A stretch of DNA of 64,000 nt, from positions 62,001-126,000 of the forward strand of contig OZ245025.1 in NCBI GenBank assembly GCA_965223465.1, read 5' to 3'. Under the pieces are notes generated by a model. The model was given only the letters and a program-made list of their open reading frames with translations, did no database searches and had not been told where the DNA came from. A program made the position numbers and the translations under genes. Positions 17,108-26,122 of this stretch are shown here, one piece after another. Each line of letters begins with the position of its first letter. The first letter of the stretch is position 1. This stretch comes from JAAELZ01 sp965223465 (lineage in GTDB: Bacteria > Pseudomonadota > Gammaproteobacteria > Arenicellales > Poriferihabitantaceae).

Positions 17108-19141
17108 ATGGCAGATAAAAGAAGAATTCTTGTTACCAGCGCGTTACCTTATGCCAACGGGCCAATTCATATTGGGCACCTGGTGGAATATATTCAAACC
17201 GATATTTGGGTGCGTTTGCAGAAAATGCGTGGTCATGAGGTGTATTATGTTTGCGCGGATGATGCGCACGGTACGCCGATTATGCTCAAGGCTGAAGCTG
17301 AAGGTCTTACTCCGCAGCAGCTCATTGATCAGGTGCACATTGAGCATACCAACGATTTTGCGGCGTTTGGAGTAGATTTTGATAATTATCACAGTACCCA
17401 CTCCGAAGAAAACCGTGAGATCTCCTCAGATATCTATCTCAAACTCAAAGCAGGCGGGCATATTGATCGCCGTTCAATCAAGCAGTTTTATGACCCTGAG
17501 CGGAACATGTTTTTACCCGACCGCTTCGTCAAAGGCACCTGCCCAAACTGTAATTCAGAAGACCAATACGGGGATAACTGCGATGTTTGCGGCGCAACTT
17601 ATTCGCCCACCGAGTTGAAAAACGCCTATTCGGTGGTCTCAGGCGCAACCCCGATTGAAAAAGATTCAGAGCAGCTGTTTTTTCAACTCAGTCACTTTCA
17701 GGGTTTTTTACGCGACTGGCTCAAGGCTGGACATGTTCAGGCTGAAATCGCCAACAAGCAAAACGAGTTGTTTGAGGCGCAATTGTTTGATTGGGATATC
17801 TCGCGTAACGCACCTTACTGGGGGTTTGAAATCCCGGGTGAAAAGGATAAATATTTTTATGTCTGGCTGGACGCACCCATCGGTTATTTTGCCAGTTTCA
17901 AAAACCTATGCGATAAAACCCCCGGGCTTGAATATGATGATTTCATTCGCGCAGATAGCGATTGCGAATTAGTGCATTTCATCGGCAAGGATATCGCGCG
18001 CTTTCATACTTTATTCTGGCCGGCAGAGTTGCACGCAGTGGGCTATCGTACACCCACAAATGTTTGGTGTCATGGCTTTTTGACCGTCAACGGTCAGAAG
18101 ATGTCTAAATCCAAGGGTACCTTTATCAAGGCGCGTACTTATCTAGATCATCTTAGCCCGGAGTATTTGCGCTATTATTTCGCCGCCAAACTGGATGATG
18201 GAATCGATGATATTGATCTTAGTCTGGAGGACTTTCAGGCCAGGGTGAATTCTGATTTGGTAGGAAAATTCGTCAATATTGCGAGTCGCTGTGCTGGATT
18301 TATTGTTAAAAAATTTGATGCCCAGCTGGCGGATCAGCTACCAGATCAAGGTTTATTTGACGAGTTTGTGCAGCAAGGAGCAGAAATTGCTGAAGCTTTT
18401 GAAGCGCGTAAATACAGCCGTGCGATACGTAAAATCATGGCGTTGGCAGATAAGGCCAATCAATACGTAGACAGCGCGGAACCTTGGGTGCTGATCAAAC
18501 AAGCGGAAAAACAGGAAGAAGTACAGGCGATTTGTACCTTGGGGCTGAACTTATTTCGCCAGTTGGCGGTATATCTAAAGCCGGTGTTACCCGCGACGGT
18601 TGCCAAGGCCGAGGCATTTTTGAATATTGATGCGCTGGATTGGCAGGATGCGGCACGCCCATTGCTGGCGCACCAAATCAACCCATTTAAACCGTTGATG
18701 ACGCGGATCGAATCTGAGCAAATTGAAAAAATGGTCGAACAAACCCAGGCTGAACAGACACAACCTGCGTCCGCTACGCCGGCGAGCAAAATGATCGTGG
18801 ATGATCCGATTGCGGACGAAATCAATTTTGAAGATTTTGCTAAGGTTGATCTGCGGGTAGTCACAATCGCCGACGCTGCTGCGGTCGAAGGTGCTGATAA
18901 ATTATTAGCACTAACGCTGGATTTAGGGGGTGAGACCCGCCAGGTATTCGCTGGTATTAAATCTGCCTACACGCCCGAAAGCTTGGTGGGTAAGCAAACC
19001 GTTATGGTCGCGAATCTTGCCCCACGGAAAATGCGCTTTGGCATGTCTGAAGGCATGGTGTTGGCGGCAGGGCCAGGCGGTGAAGATATTTTCCTGCTCA
19101 GCCCGGACGAAGGTGCGTTACCCGGTATGCGCGTTAAGTAA
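17108..19141 (+). CDS. metG: methionyl-tRNA synthetase
   Basis: A 677-residue class I aminoacyl-tRNA synthetase. The ATP-binding HIGH signature (PIHIGH) is near residue 20 and KMSKS is at residues 331-335. A zinc knuckle uses C145, C148, C158 and C161, as in the E. coli-type enzyme. The last 100 residues form the EMAP/Trbp111-like tRNA-binding domain (FAKVDLRV to PDEGALPGMRVK) that drives dimerisation. The stop codon abuts the start of the next gene without a gap. Confidence 0.98.
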   Translation: MADKRRILVTSALPYANGPIHIGHLVEYIQTDIWVRLQKMRGHEVYYVCADDAHGTPIMLKAEAEGLTPQQLIDQVHIEHTNDFAAFGVDFDNYHSTHSEENREISSDIYLKLKAGGHIDRRSIKQFYDPERNMFLPDRFVKGTCPNCNSEDQYGDNCDVCGATYSPTELKNAYSVVSGATPIEKDSEQLFFQLSHFQGFLRDWLKAGHVQAEIANKQNELFEAQLFDWDISRNAPYWGFEIPGEKDKYFYVWLDAPIGYFASFKNLCDKTPGLEYDDFIRADSDCELVHFIGKDIARFHTLFWPAELHAVGYRTPTNVWCHGFLTVNGQKMSKSKGTFIKARTYLDHLSPEYLRYYFAAKLDDGIDDIDLSLEDFQARVNSDLVGKFVNIASRCAGFIVKKFDAQLADQLPDQGLFDEFVQQGAEIAEAFEARKYSRAIRKIMALADKANQYVDSAEPWVLIKQAEKQEEVQAICTLGLNLFRQLAVYLKPVLPATVAKAEAFLNIDALDWQDAARPLLAHQINPFKPLMTRIESEQIEKMVEQTQAEQTQPASATPASKMIVDDPIADEINFEDFAKVDLRVVTIADAAAVEGADKLLALTLDLGGETRQVFAGIKSAYTPESLVGKQTVMVANLAPRKMRFGMSEGMVLAAGPGGEDIFLLSPDEGALPGMRVK

Positions 19142-19771
19142 ATGCATAGACATATTGTGGTAGAAGGCCCGATTGGCGTGGGAAAAACCACGCTGACACA
19201 TCGCTTGTCAGAGCAGTTCAAGTTCAATATACTGCTGGAGCAACCTACAGAAAATCCCTTTTTATCAAGATTTTACGATAACCCTGAACAATTTGCCTTG
19301 CAAACACAGTTGTACTTTTTGTTCCAACGAGTCAAGCAGCTCAGGAGTCTAAGCCAGAACGATATGTTCTCAAGCGGTGTGGTATCGGATTTCATGCTGG
19401 AAAAGGATCCCCTGTTTGCTGAACTCACGCTGGAGCCAGAAGAGCTTGGTTTATATCAGGAAGTATATCAGGCCTTATCGCCACAAGTTCCCGTTCCAGA
19501 TTTGGTGGTCTATCTGCAAGCCTCACTCGAGACCTTACAGCGCCGAATTGCGCGCCGTGGTGTACAGTACGAGCAGAAAATTCATCCGGATTATTTGCTC
19601 AGCCTGGTGGATACCTACTCGCGGTTTTTCTTAAACTACTACAATGCACCATTGTTGATTGTAAACGCCGAGAACCTCGATTTTCTGGATAACGAAGATC
19701 ATTTTCAGTTATTGGTTGAACAAATTACCAAAACAGGACAAGGGCGCCAATATTTTAATCCTATCGTTTGA
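19142..19771 (+). CDS. deoxynucleoside kinase
   Basis: A 209-residue kinase of the dNK/dGK family, which phosphorylates deoxyribonucleosides for salvage. The P-loop GPIGVGKTT is at residues 9-17. An ERS-like region is replaced by SDFMLEKDPLFA, and the arginine-rich lid RRIARRGVQYE binds phosphate. Its ATG follows the metG stop codon directly, so translation is coupled. In many gammaproteobacteria this gene sits with folK or panB instead, so the metG position is unusual. The exact base preference is unknown. Confidence 0.9.
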   Translation: MHRHIVVEGPIGVGKTTLTHRLSEQFKFNILLEQPTENPFLSRFYDNPEQFALQTQLYFLFQRVKQLRSLSQNDMFSSGVVSDFMLEKDPLFAELTLEPEELGLYQEVYQALSPQVPVPDLVVYLQASLETLQRRIARRGVQYEQKIHPDYLLSLVDTYSRFFLNYYNAPLLIVNAENLDFLDNEDHFQLLVEQITKTGQGRQYFNPIV

Positions 19772-19822
19772 TTGGACGTATCAACGGCGTACCGCGCCGG
19801 CGGGCCTAAGAAATTGAGTGAA

Positions 19823-19840
19823 ACCCCGCTTAATCGGGGT
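19823..19840 (+). terminator. weak hairpin after the metG-kinase operon
   Basis: Six-base arms ACCCCG and CGGGGT enclose a six-base loop, 52 bases past the kinase stop codon. Only a short T run follows, so termination is possible but weak. Confidence 0.35.
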
Positions 19841-19881
19841 AGAGTTTCCGGTGGAAATCTTTTCGCTTATGTAGTGAAGTT

Positions 19882-19906
19882 GCCCCATACTTGGGTAGAA
19901 TGGGGC
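19882..19906. repeat. inverted repeat upstream of the efflux operon
   Basis: Seven-base arms GCCCCAT and ATGGGGC are separated by 11 bases, roughly 110 bases before the adaptor gene start. It could be an operator or part of a leader hairpin. The surrounding 242-base gap has no other supported gene. Confidence 0.35.
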
Positions 19907-20013
19907 CATGTCTCAGATAAATGCTCTGATCAATACGCCAACCGACGTGAGGTTTGATTCTGCAGAGCAAACTTTTTGTTTTCTATCGTATTAAGACGCC
20001 AACGTTAAAGCCA

Positions 20014-21267
20014 ATGAATAAAAACGCCGGATTTAGCCTGGTCAAACTTCTGCTGCCTATCGTTTTTATTGCTGTGGGTTTATTTGGATTCAACTATTTA
20101 CGCGAATCCAAAACCGAGCACACACCCCCGATTCCCAGAGAAAAAACCTGGCACGTGCAAGTGCAGCCGTTAATTGCCGAACGACTGGCACCCGAAATTG
20201 AAATACAAGGTAAGGTAGAAGCACCGGATCGTTATCGTGCTGCGGCGCCGGGCGCAGGCTGGGTGGAAAGCGTGAATGTGCGCGAAGGTGATCGCGTGGA
20301 AGCAGGCGCGATTTTGGTCAAACTTGATCCACGAGATTTCACCACCGCGCTGACTCAGGCAGAAGCGGAGCTGGCAGATATTCAGGCGCAGTTGGTGGAA
20401 AGTGAAATCAGCTTCGAGCAAAATCAAGCGGCTCTGGTTGAAGAGAAAAGCATACTGGCGCTGACACGAAAATCAGTGGCCCGTAGTAAGCAGCTGAAAA
20501 CACAGGCGCTAAGCTCGGAATCAGCCCTAGAAGACGCGCAGCAGGCACTGATACGTCAACAATTATTGGTCAACCAGCGAGAACTGGCGGTAAAAAGCTA
20601 TCCTTCGAAAAAACAGCAGCTAGAAGCGCGCATGCAGCGTGCCCAGGCGCAAGTCGAACAGGCAGAGCGCTCATTAGAGCGCAGCCAGGCTATCGCACCG
20701 TACGCAGGCTACATTTCCGAAGTCAACGTGGCAGCGGGAGCCAGAGTGAATGCTGGCGCCCAAATGGTGAGCATGTATTCACCCTCACAGCTTGAAATTC
20801 GTGGTCTGATTCCCTCGCGTTACAGCGCGGAACTTGCTGCGGCACTCAAAGGGGGTCAGGAACTGAGCGCGCACGCGCCGCAAAATAACGCCAACTATCG
20901 TCTGTTGAGACTGGCAGGGGAAGCGCAACCAGGCGGTGTAGACGGGTTTTTTGTGGCTGACAGACCAGATGCGTCACGGATTAGTCCGGGCGAGTTGATT
21001 ACCCTTATGTTACAACGGCCAGCGCAGGAAGGCTTATATCGTGTACCACCGACCGCGATATACAACAACGCTCGGGTTTATCTGCTACGTGAAGGGCGCC
21101 TGGCTGGCATTAACGTCGACATTGTCGGTCAAGGGATTAGTAATGGTGAAGGGTTTCGTTACATCCGCAGCGACGCAATTGGCCTAGGAGAACAACTGGT
21201 GTTAACCCGCTTACCGAATGCCACCACGGGTTTGAAAGTAAAAGCGTTGGAGCAAGCGGAGCAATAA
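20014..21267 (+). CDS. RND efflux periplasmic adaptor (membrane fusion protein)
   Basis: A 417-residue HlyD/AcrA-type adaptor linking an inner-membrane pump to an outer-membrane channel. The start at MNKNAGF puts a single anchor segment (LLLPIVFIAVGLFGFNYL) just after the N-terminus. A lipoyl half-motif with GAGWVESVNVREGDRVEAG follows. Then comes a long alpha-helical hairpin (about residues 110-220, rich in A, Q and E), the second lipoyl half, and a beta-barrel. The stop codon directly abuts the permease ATG. There is no TolC-type gene in view. Substrates are unknown. Confidence 0.92.
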   Translation: MNKNAGFSLVKLLLPIVFIAVGLFGFNYLRESKTEHTPPIPREKTWHVQVQPLIAERLAPEIEIQGKVEAPDRYRAAAPGAGWVESVNVREGDRVEAGAILVKLDPRDFTTALTQAEAELADIQAQLVESEISFEQNQAALVEEKSILALTRKSVARSKQLKTQALSSESALEDAQQALIRQQLLVNQRELAVKSYPSKKQQLEARMQRAQAQVEQAERSLERSQAIAPYAGYISEVNVAAGARVNAGAQMVSMYSPSQLEIRGLIPSRYSAELAAALKGGQELSAHAPQNNANYRLLRLAGEAQPGGVDGFFVADRPDASRISPGELITLMLQRPAQEGLYRVPPTAIYNNARVYLLREGRLAGINVDIVGQGISNGEGFRYIRSDAIGLGEQLVLTRLPNATTGLKVKALEQAEQ

Positions 21268-24200
21268 ATGGCGGAGACTAAGCAGGCCACCACTATAGTC
21301 AAGCCACCCGCGGGTGACGAAAGTTTGTCTCAAAAAGGCGGGCTGATTGGCATTTTTGCGCGCCATAAAGTGGCTGCTAATATGCTCATGGCAATGATGA
21401 TTCTGTCTGGTGTGGTGGCGCTTAAGTTATTGAATATTCAGTTTTTCCCTAGTTCTGAACCAACCTTAATTATCGTTACCACGGCATGGGGAGGGGCGAG
21501 CACCGAAGATATTGAATCGGCCATTACCACCCCACTGGAGCAACGCTTGCGCAATGTCGAAGATATCAAGCAGATCACGTCCACGTCGATTGCGGGTCAG
21601 TCAGCGATCACTTTGGAGATGGAAACTGGTGCGAATCTTTTGTTATCCCTGGATCGGGTGCAACGCGAAGTAGATGGATTTTCCAGCATGCCGCAGGAAG
21701 CGGAAGATACCATCGTCCGGTCGGATGCCCATTTTGAAACCGTTGCGCGTTTGCTAATTAGTGGTGAGGTGGCGCTGGCTGAGCTACGGGCCTTGGCCTA
21801 TCGATTTGAAGAGTCTTTGTTACAACGCGGAATAGATCGGGTTGAGTTTACCGGATTGGCTTCTGAGGATATCCAGATTACCGTTAAACCTGAAAAATTG
21901 AATGAACTCGGTTTAAGCCTGAATCAGATAGCGGAACGTATTCGCGATATCAGTCAGGATCAACCCGCTGGTTTGGTCGGCAAAGATGAGGGTACGCGCG
22001 AGTTGCGCAGTTTGGGAAAACGTCGAGATCCGGCTGCGTTCGAAGGGATACCCATTGTCAGCACCGAAAAAGGCCAATTGAACTTGGGCACGATCGCAGA
22101 AATTTCCCGTGACAGCCGCCAGCGTTCTCCTTATATCACAGTCCAAGGAAACCCTGCGATTGTGCTTACCTTAAAGCGCGCGGAAAATGGCGATTCTCTG
22201 GAATCAGCCAGACTTCTGGAGGCCTGGGCAGATGACACTTTGGGCACCTTACCACCGAATATCAAGGTACAAGTCTTCAACGAACGCTGGACCTTGATCA
22301 AGGGGCGCATAGATCTAATGCTGAAAAATGGTGGAGGCGGTTTGGCATTGGTACTGATCATCTTGTTTTTGTTTCTGTCAGGTAGGGTCGCGTTCTGGGT
22401 GGCGGTTGGCATTCCGGTCTCGTTTATGGCGACCCTGGCGGTAATGTATCTTGCTGGTAGCAGTATCAATATGATCAGCTTGTTCGCCCTGATAATGGCA
22501 CTCGGGATCATCGTTGACGATGCGATCGTAGTGGCTGAAGATGCGCAGGCCCATTTTGAAATGGGCGAAAGCGGAGTGCAGGCGGCCCAGGGCGGTGCTT
22601 TGCGGATGTTTGCGCCGGTGATGGCCTCGTCACTGACGACCGTTGCCGCCTTTTTGCCCTTGATGCTGGTCGGTGGGTTTATGGGCAGAATCATGTTTGC
22701 CATTCCGTTGGTCATTGTTGCGGTGATCGTCGCTTCGTTGATTGAGAGTTTTCTGGTTTTACCCGGGCATCTAAGGCATGCGTTTAAACATACGCATCGC
22801 GAGCGTCGAAGTCGAATTCGAGAACGGCTGGATATGGGTTTCGTTGGGTTTCGTGATCGATGGTTTCGCCCGCTGGTACGGATAGCGATAAGCCATCGAT
22901 GGACCACGATAGCGGTGTCTGTGGCCCTGGTGTTATTCGCTGTAGGCTTGTTTGTCGGCGGTCGACTGAGCTGGACGTTCTTCCCTTCACCCGAATCGAC
23001 TTCGGTCAACGCCAATGTGCGCTTTGTCGCCGGCACGTCAGATGCAACCACCAACGCGTTTTTGCGTGATCTAGAACAAAGTCTGTTGGAGACCATCGAT
23101 GAACTAGGTGAAGGTGTGGTAGAAGCCTGGTATGTCAATCATCGTGCGCTGGGTGGGCGTTTAGCGCGTACCCGCGGAGACCGGGTTGGTGGCATATATG
23201 TTGAACTGACCGCACCGGATTCACGTGAAGTGACGAACCAGAAATTTGTGAAACACTGGCGGGATAAAGTCAAACTGCCAGCGGGGGTGGAAAGCTTTAC
23301 CCTGGCTGCCCGCAGAACTGGGGGCGGTTCAACCGATTTGGAAATCCGGCTGGTCGGCCAGCAACCGGCGCAGATGAAGCAGGCAGCGCTTGCCTTGGGT
23401 GAAAGCCTGCGAGGTTTAGCGGGCGTGAGCGCGGTGGATGACGATTTAGCCTATGGTCGCGAACAGCTCATTTTTTCGCTGCAGGCCGCTGGGCAAGCGG
23501 TTGGTTTAACCATTACGGATATTGCGCGGCAAATCAGGGCCGCGTACGAGGGCGTGCTGGTACAACGTTTTCAGGATGGGCGAGATGAGGTCGAGGTGCG
23601 GGTGTCACTTCCTGAAGCAGACCGTAATTCACTCTCCAGCCTGGAGACTATGCCGATTAGAACCCCAGAAGGCACGTTTTTGCCCTTAAGTGCAGTTGCA
23701 CAATGGAGTACCCAGCAAGGCTTTGAGACGCTGCGTCATGCAGATGGTCTATTGGCAGTGTCGGTGACAGCGAATGTGGATGAAACTGCCAATAATGTCC
23801 AAGCCATTAACGAGCAACTGGATGCCGAAACTATCCCTACTTTGGTTGCTGAATATGGGGTGACAGCAACGCTAGAAGGCCGCGCCAAGCGGCAGCGTGA
23901 TACGTTGGCAGATTTGAAACTTGGATTACAGATCGGGTTATTGCTGATTTATATGGTATTAGCCTGGGTATTCTCATCCTATGGCTGGCCGATTTTGGTA
24001 ATGCTGATTATCCCGTTCGGGATCACAGGCGCGTTACTCGGCCACTGGGCCATGGGTATGAATTTAACCATTCTTTCCCTATTCGGTTTCTTTGGTTTAT
24101 CCGGAATTGTGGTCAATGATTCGATAATACTGGTGACGTTTTACCGCAAGTTGCGTGAACAAGGAATGGCGATTAATAAAGCCTTAGAAGAGGCGGCGTG

Positions 24201-24432
24201 TCAGCGCTTACGCGCCGTATTGCTCACTTCGATGACGACGGTGGCTGGATTGACACCGTTGCTTTTTGAAACTTCCCGTCAGGCACAGTTCCTAATTCCG
24301 ATGGCGTTATCCATTGCTTCGGGTCTGGCGTTTGCGACCCTCCTCATATTGTTTTTACTGCCTTCGATGCTATCGGTGTATGAGAATTTGCTGGCCTGGT
24401 TTGCCTTGAAAAGCAATCATGCCGCGCAATAA
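21268..24432 (+). CDS. RND efflux permease (AcrB/HAE1-related)
   Basis: A 1054-residue proton-driven pump with the two-fold RND layout: an N-terminal membrane helix, a large periplasmic loop, a six-helix bundle, then the repeat. The proton-relay segment in the fourth helix reads GIIVDDAIVVAED. The second half has GLSGIVVNDSIILV in the matching helix. The periplasmic loops carry the porter and docking regions. Pumps of this size export hydrophobic toxins, drugs or solvents; the substrate cannot be read. The last 14 bases overlap the start of the sulfotransferase gene. Confidence 0.94.
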   Translation: MAETKQATTIVKPPAGDESLSQKGGLIGIFARHKVAANMLMAMMILSGVVALKLLNIQFFPSSEPTLIIVTTAWGGASTEDIESAITTPLEQRLRNVEDIKQITSTSIAGQSAITLEMETGANLLLSLDRVQREVDGFSSMPQEAEDTIVRSDAHFETVARLLISGEVALAELRALAYRFEESLLQRGIDRVEFTGLASEDIQITVKPEKLNELGLSLNQIAERIRDISQDQPAGLVGKDEGTRELRSLGKRRDPAAFEGIPIVSTEKGQLNLGTIAEISRDSRQRSPYITVQGNPAIVLTLKRAENGDSLESARLLEAWADDTLGTLPPNIKVQVFNERWTLIKGRIDLMLKNGGGGLALVLIILFLFLSGRVAFWVAVGIPVSFMATLAVMYLAGSSINMISLFALIMALGIIVDDAIVVAEDAQAHFEMGESGVQAAQGGALRMFAPVMASSLTTVAAFLPLMLVGGFMGRIMFAIPLVIVAVIVASLIESFLVLPGHLRHAFKHTHRERRSRIRERLDMGFVGFRDRWFRPLVRIAISHRWTTIAVSVALVLFAVGLFVGGRLSWTFFPSPESTSVNANVRFVAGTSDATTNAFLRDLEQSLLETIDELGEGVVEAWYVNHRALGGRLARTRGDRVGGIYVELTAPDSREVTNQKFVKHWRDKVKLPAGVESFTLAARRTGGGSTDLEIRLVGQQPAQMKQAALALGESLRGLAGVSAVDDDLAYGREQLIFSLQAAGQAVGLTITDIARQIRAAYEGVLVQRFQDGRDEVEVRVSLPEADRNSLSSLETMPIRTPEGTFLPLSAVAQWSTQQGFETLRHADGLLAVSVTANVDETANNVQAINEQLDAETIPTLVAEYGVTATLEGRAKRQRDTLADLKLGLQIGLLLIYMVLAWVFSSYGWPILVMLIIPFGITGALLGHWAMGMNLTILSLFGFFGLSGIVVNDSIILVTFYRKLREQGMAINKALEEAACQRLRAVLLTSMTTVAGLTPLLFETSRQAQFLIPMALSIASGLAFATLLILFLLPSMLSVYENLLAWFALKSNHAAQ

Positions 24433-25573
24433 ACCAGGTGGATTAATCCCCCGATCCATTGCGTACAAATATGCCATCGATATTTTTTCAGCCAGCCATA
24501 TAAGCGGCTGGTGTTTTCATCGCTTTAAGAAAAACGAACCCCTCACCCTGGTATTTACCGTAGGTGAGACGTTTTTAGGTGAGTGCACAGCTAACGCATT
24601 ACGCGAAGATATCCGTGAGCAAGCGCTGCATCCCGATGGAAAATGCGGCTTTAGTTTTATCTTTCCCAAACAACAAAAAACTGGGCAAATACATATCGAT
24701 AATACAATCGTCGTTTCTATTAAGGGGAGTGGTGCTGAGTTATGCAGGCTTGATGTGACCCTGGCCGATACCGTAACCGGCCGGCCAACCCACCCTTTTA
24801 GCCGAATCAAACAACGTCTTTCCGGGGCGCAAATGAGCCGGGATAAAGTATTGTTTATGCACATCCCGAAGACCGCAGGGACCACCTTTAATACCTTCGC
24901 CAACAGTGTCTATCCACCCGACCGGGCGCTTACCCATGTTGAGTTTTATGATGCGCAGGAATATGCGCAAATCGCCAAGGATTATCAATTTGTTTCCGGG
25001 CATCTGAATGTGGGGCAAATTCGACGGCATTTTCCGCCAGATCGCTTTCGACTGTATACCCTGGTGCGCGAGCCCTATGCGCATCTGCACTCGCATTTTA
25101 ATTGGCTCAGGGGGATTGGTGCGGATAAAGATAGCCCGTTTTATCAGTCGCACCACCATGCATTTAGATCGATTGCGGATAAACTGAGTGAGAAATCTAT
25201 ACTTAACTATGATGATCTTCAAACCATCGTGGATCAAATTGATGGGCTGTCGCGTCATCTGTTCGAGAACAGCCAGACTCGGTATTTTCTTGATGCGCAT
25301 TGTGATCGTGTTGGAACAGCAGAACTTGCTGTCGCCAAGCAAAATACGGCATTATTTGATCTGATTGGGATCACCGAACAGTATGCAGAATTTAGGGCTG
25401 CCTTTTGCCGCGCACAGCATTTCAAGTTTGCGCGAAAAGACCATGCTTTTAATACCTCGCGCATGCACACTTTGTTTGACCATCAAGATCCAACGGTACG
25501 GGAGATTACTTATCCGTTGGTAGATAAAGATTTAGTTATATATCAATTTCTTGCGAAACAATGGTTACCTTAA
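24419..25573 (+). CDS. sulfotransferase-family protein with N-terminal beta domain
   Basis: A 384-residue protein. The C-terminal 250 residues have the 5'-phosphosulfate-binding loop HIPKTAGTTF near residue 143. They also have the 3'-phosphate site LYTLVREPYAHLHSHF, as in PAPS-dependent carbohydrate sulfotransferases (family 2). The first 120 residues form a beta-rich domain with GWCF, a DG-type turn and CGFSFIFP, like accessory domains found on sugar-modifying enzymes. The gene starts inside the pump gene (14-base overlap), so translation is likely coupled. It should transfer sulfate to a surface or exported glycan; the acceptor is unknown. Confidence 0.8.
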   Translation: MPRNKPGGLIPRSIAYKYAIDIFSASHISGWCFHRFKKNEPLTLVFTVGETFLGECTANALREDIREQALHPDGKCGFSFIFPKQQKTGQIHIDNTIVVSIKGSGAELCRLDVTLADTVTGRPTHPFSRIKQRLSGAQMSRDKVLFMHIPKTAGTTFNTFANSVYPPDRALTHVEFYDAQEYAQIAKDYQFVSGHLNVGQIRRHFPPDRFRLYTLVREPYAHLHSHFNWLRGIGADKDSPFYQSHHHAFRSIADKLSEKSILNYDDLQTIVDQIDGLSRHLFENSQTRYFLDAHCDRVGTAELAVAKQNTALFDLIGITEQYAEFRAAFCRAQHFKFARKDHAFNTSRMHTLFDHQDPTVREITYPLVDKDLVIYQFLAKQWLP

Positions 25574-25657
25574 ATATCACTAAAAATCTTCGCCTGATTG
25601 AATTGCTGGTTAAACGTGTCGACAGTTTTATATAGTTGGTCTATCTCTTTTCGAACA

Positions 25658-25915
25658 ATGGTTAAATCGAGATGGCACTATCTATTTGCGTTTTGCTTGT
25701 TCAGCGCAAGCCAAACACTTGCTGCAACCGAGCTAAAAATTGGTCTGGTCGAGCATTATGCAGAAAGCAATTTCTACGCAGACGAATGGAAGTGGGCGCT
25801 GCGCGGCGGGGGTGATTATTGTTTCACACCCGCTATACTTTCGTGGCTTAGCATAAAGCAATTCTCGCCCTTACCCTCGCAGCAATCTCCTTTTGAGTCA
25901 ATTCAGTTAAATTGA
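25658..25915 (+). CDS. short exported hypothetical protein, possibly a gene remnant
   Basis: Eighty-five residues starting MVKSRWHYLFAF, with a good signal peptide cleaved near TLAATE. The mature part (LKIGLVEHYAESNFYADEWKW) looks like a true protein N-terminus. The sequence after GGGDYC loses character and ends soon, as if the original gene was truncated or frameshifted. No family recognised. Confidence 0.4.
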   Translation: MVKSRWHYLFAFCLFSASQTLAATELKIGLVEHYAESNFYADEWKWALRGGGDYCFTPAILSWLSIKQFSPLPSQQSPFESIQLN

Positions 25916-26109
25916 ACAGATTTGTGATTTTTGACACAGACCCGAATGTTGAACGCCAGTATTATTTCTAAGGGCGCTTAACTATTGGTTATCTGTACGA
26001 AAATTAAACTATACGTACGAATCGAGGATTGGAAGAGCTGAAATTTAAATATGAATTTTAATTAGGCCAAGGGCATAAATAGTTTTGAAGCAATTGACGC
26101 CTATCATAT

Positions 26110-26116
26110 GGAGGAG
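26110..26116 (+). promoter_or_regulatory. strong ribosome binding site deciding the ELW-protein start
   Basis: GGAGGAG lies seven bases before the ATG at 26123 and overlaps the upstream in-frame ATG at 26108. The later start is therefore the likely one. Confidence 0.65.
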
Positions 26117-26122
26117 AAAATT

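Noticed and set aside
22131..23138. 335-codon leftward frame inside the RND permease
   Set aside because: Shadow of the pump gene on the opposite strand; Ser/Thr/Arg-rich with no domain.
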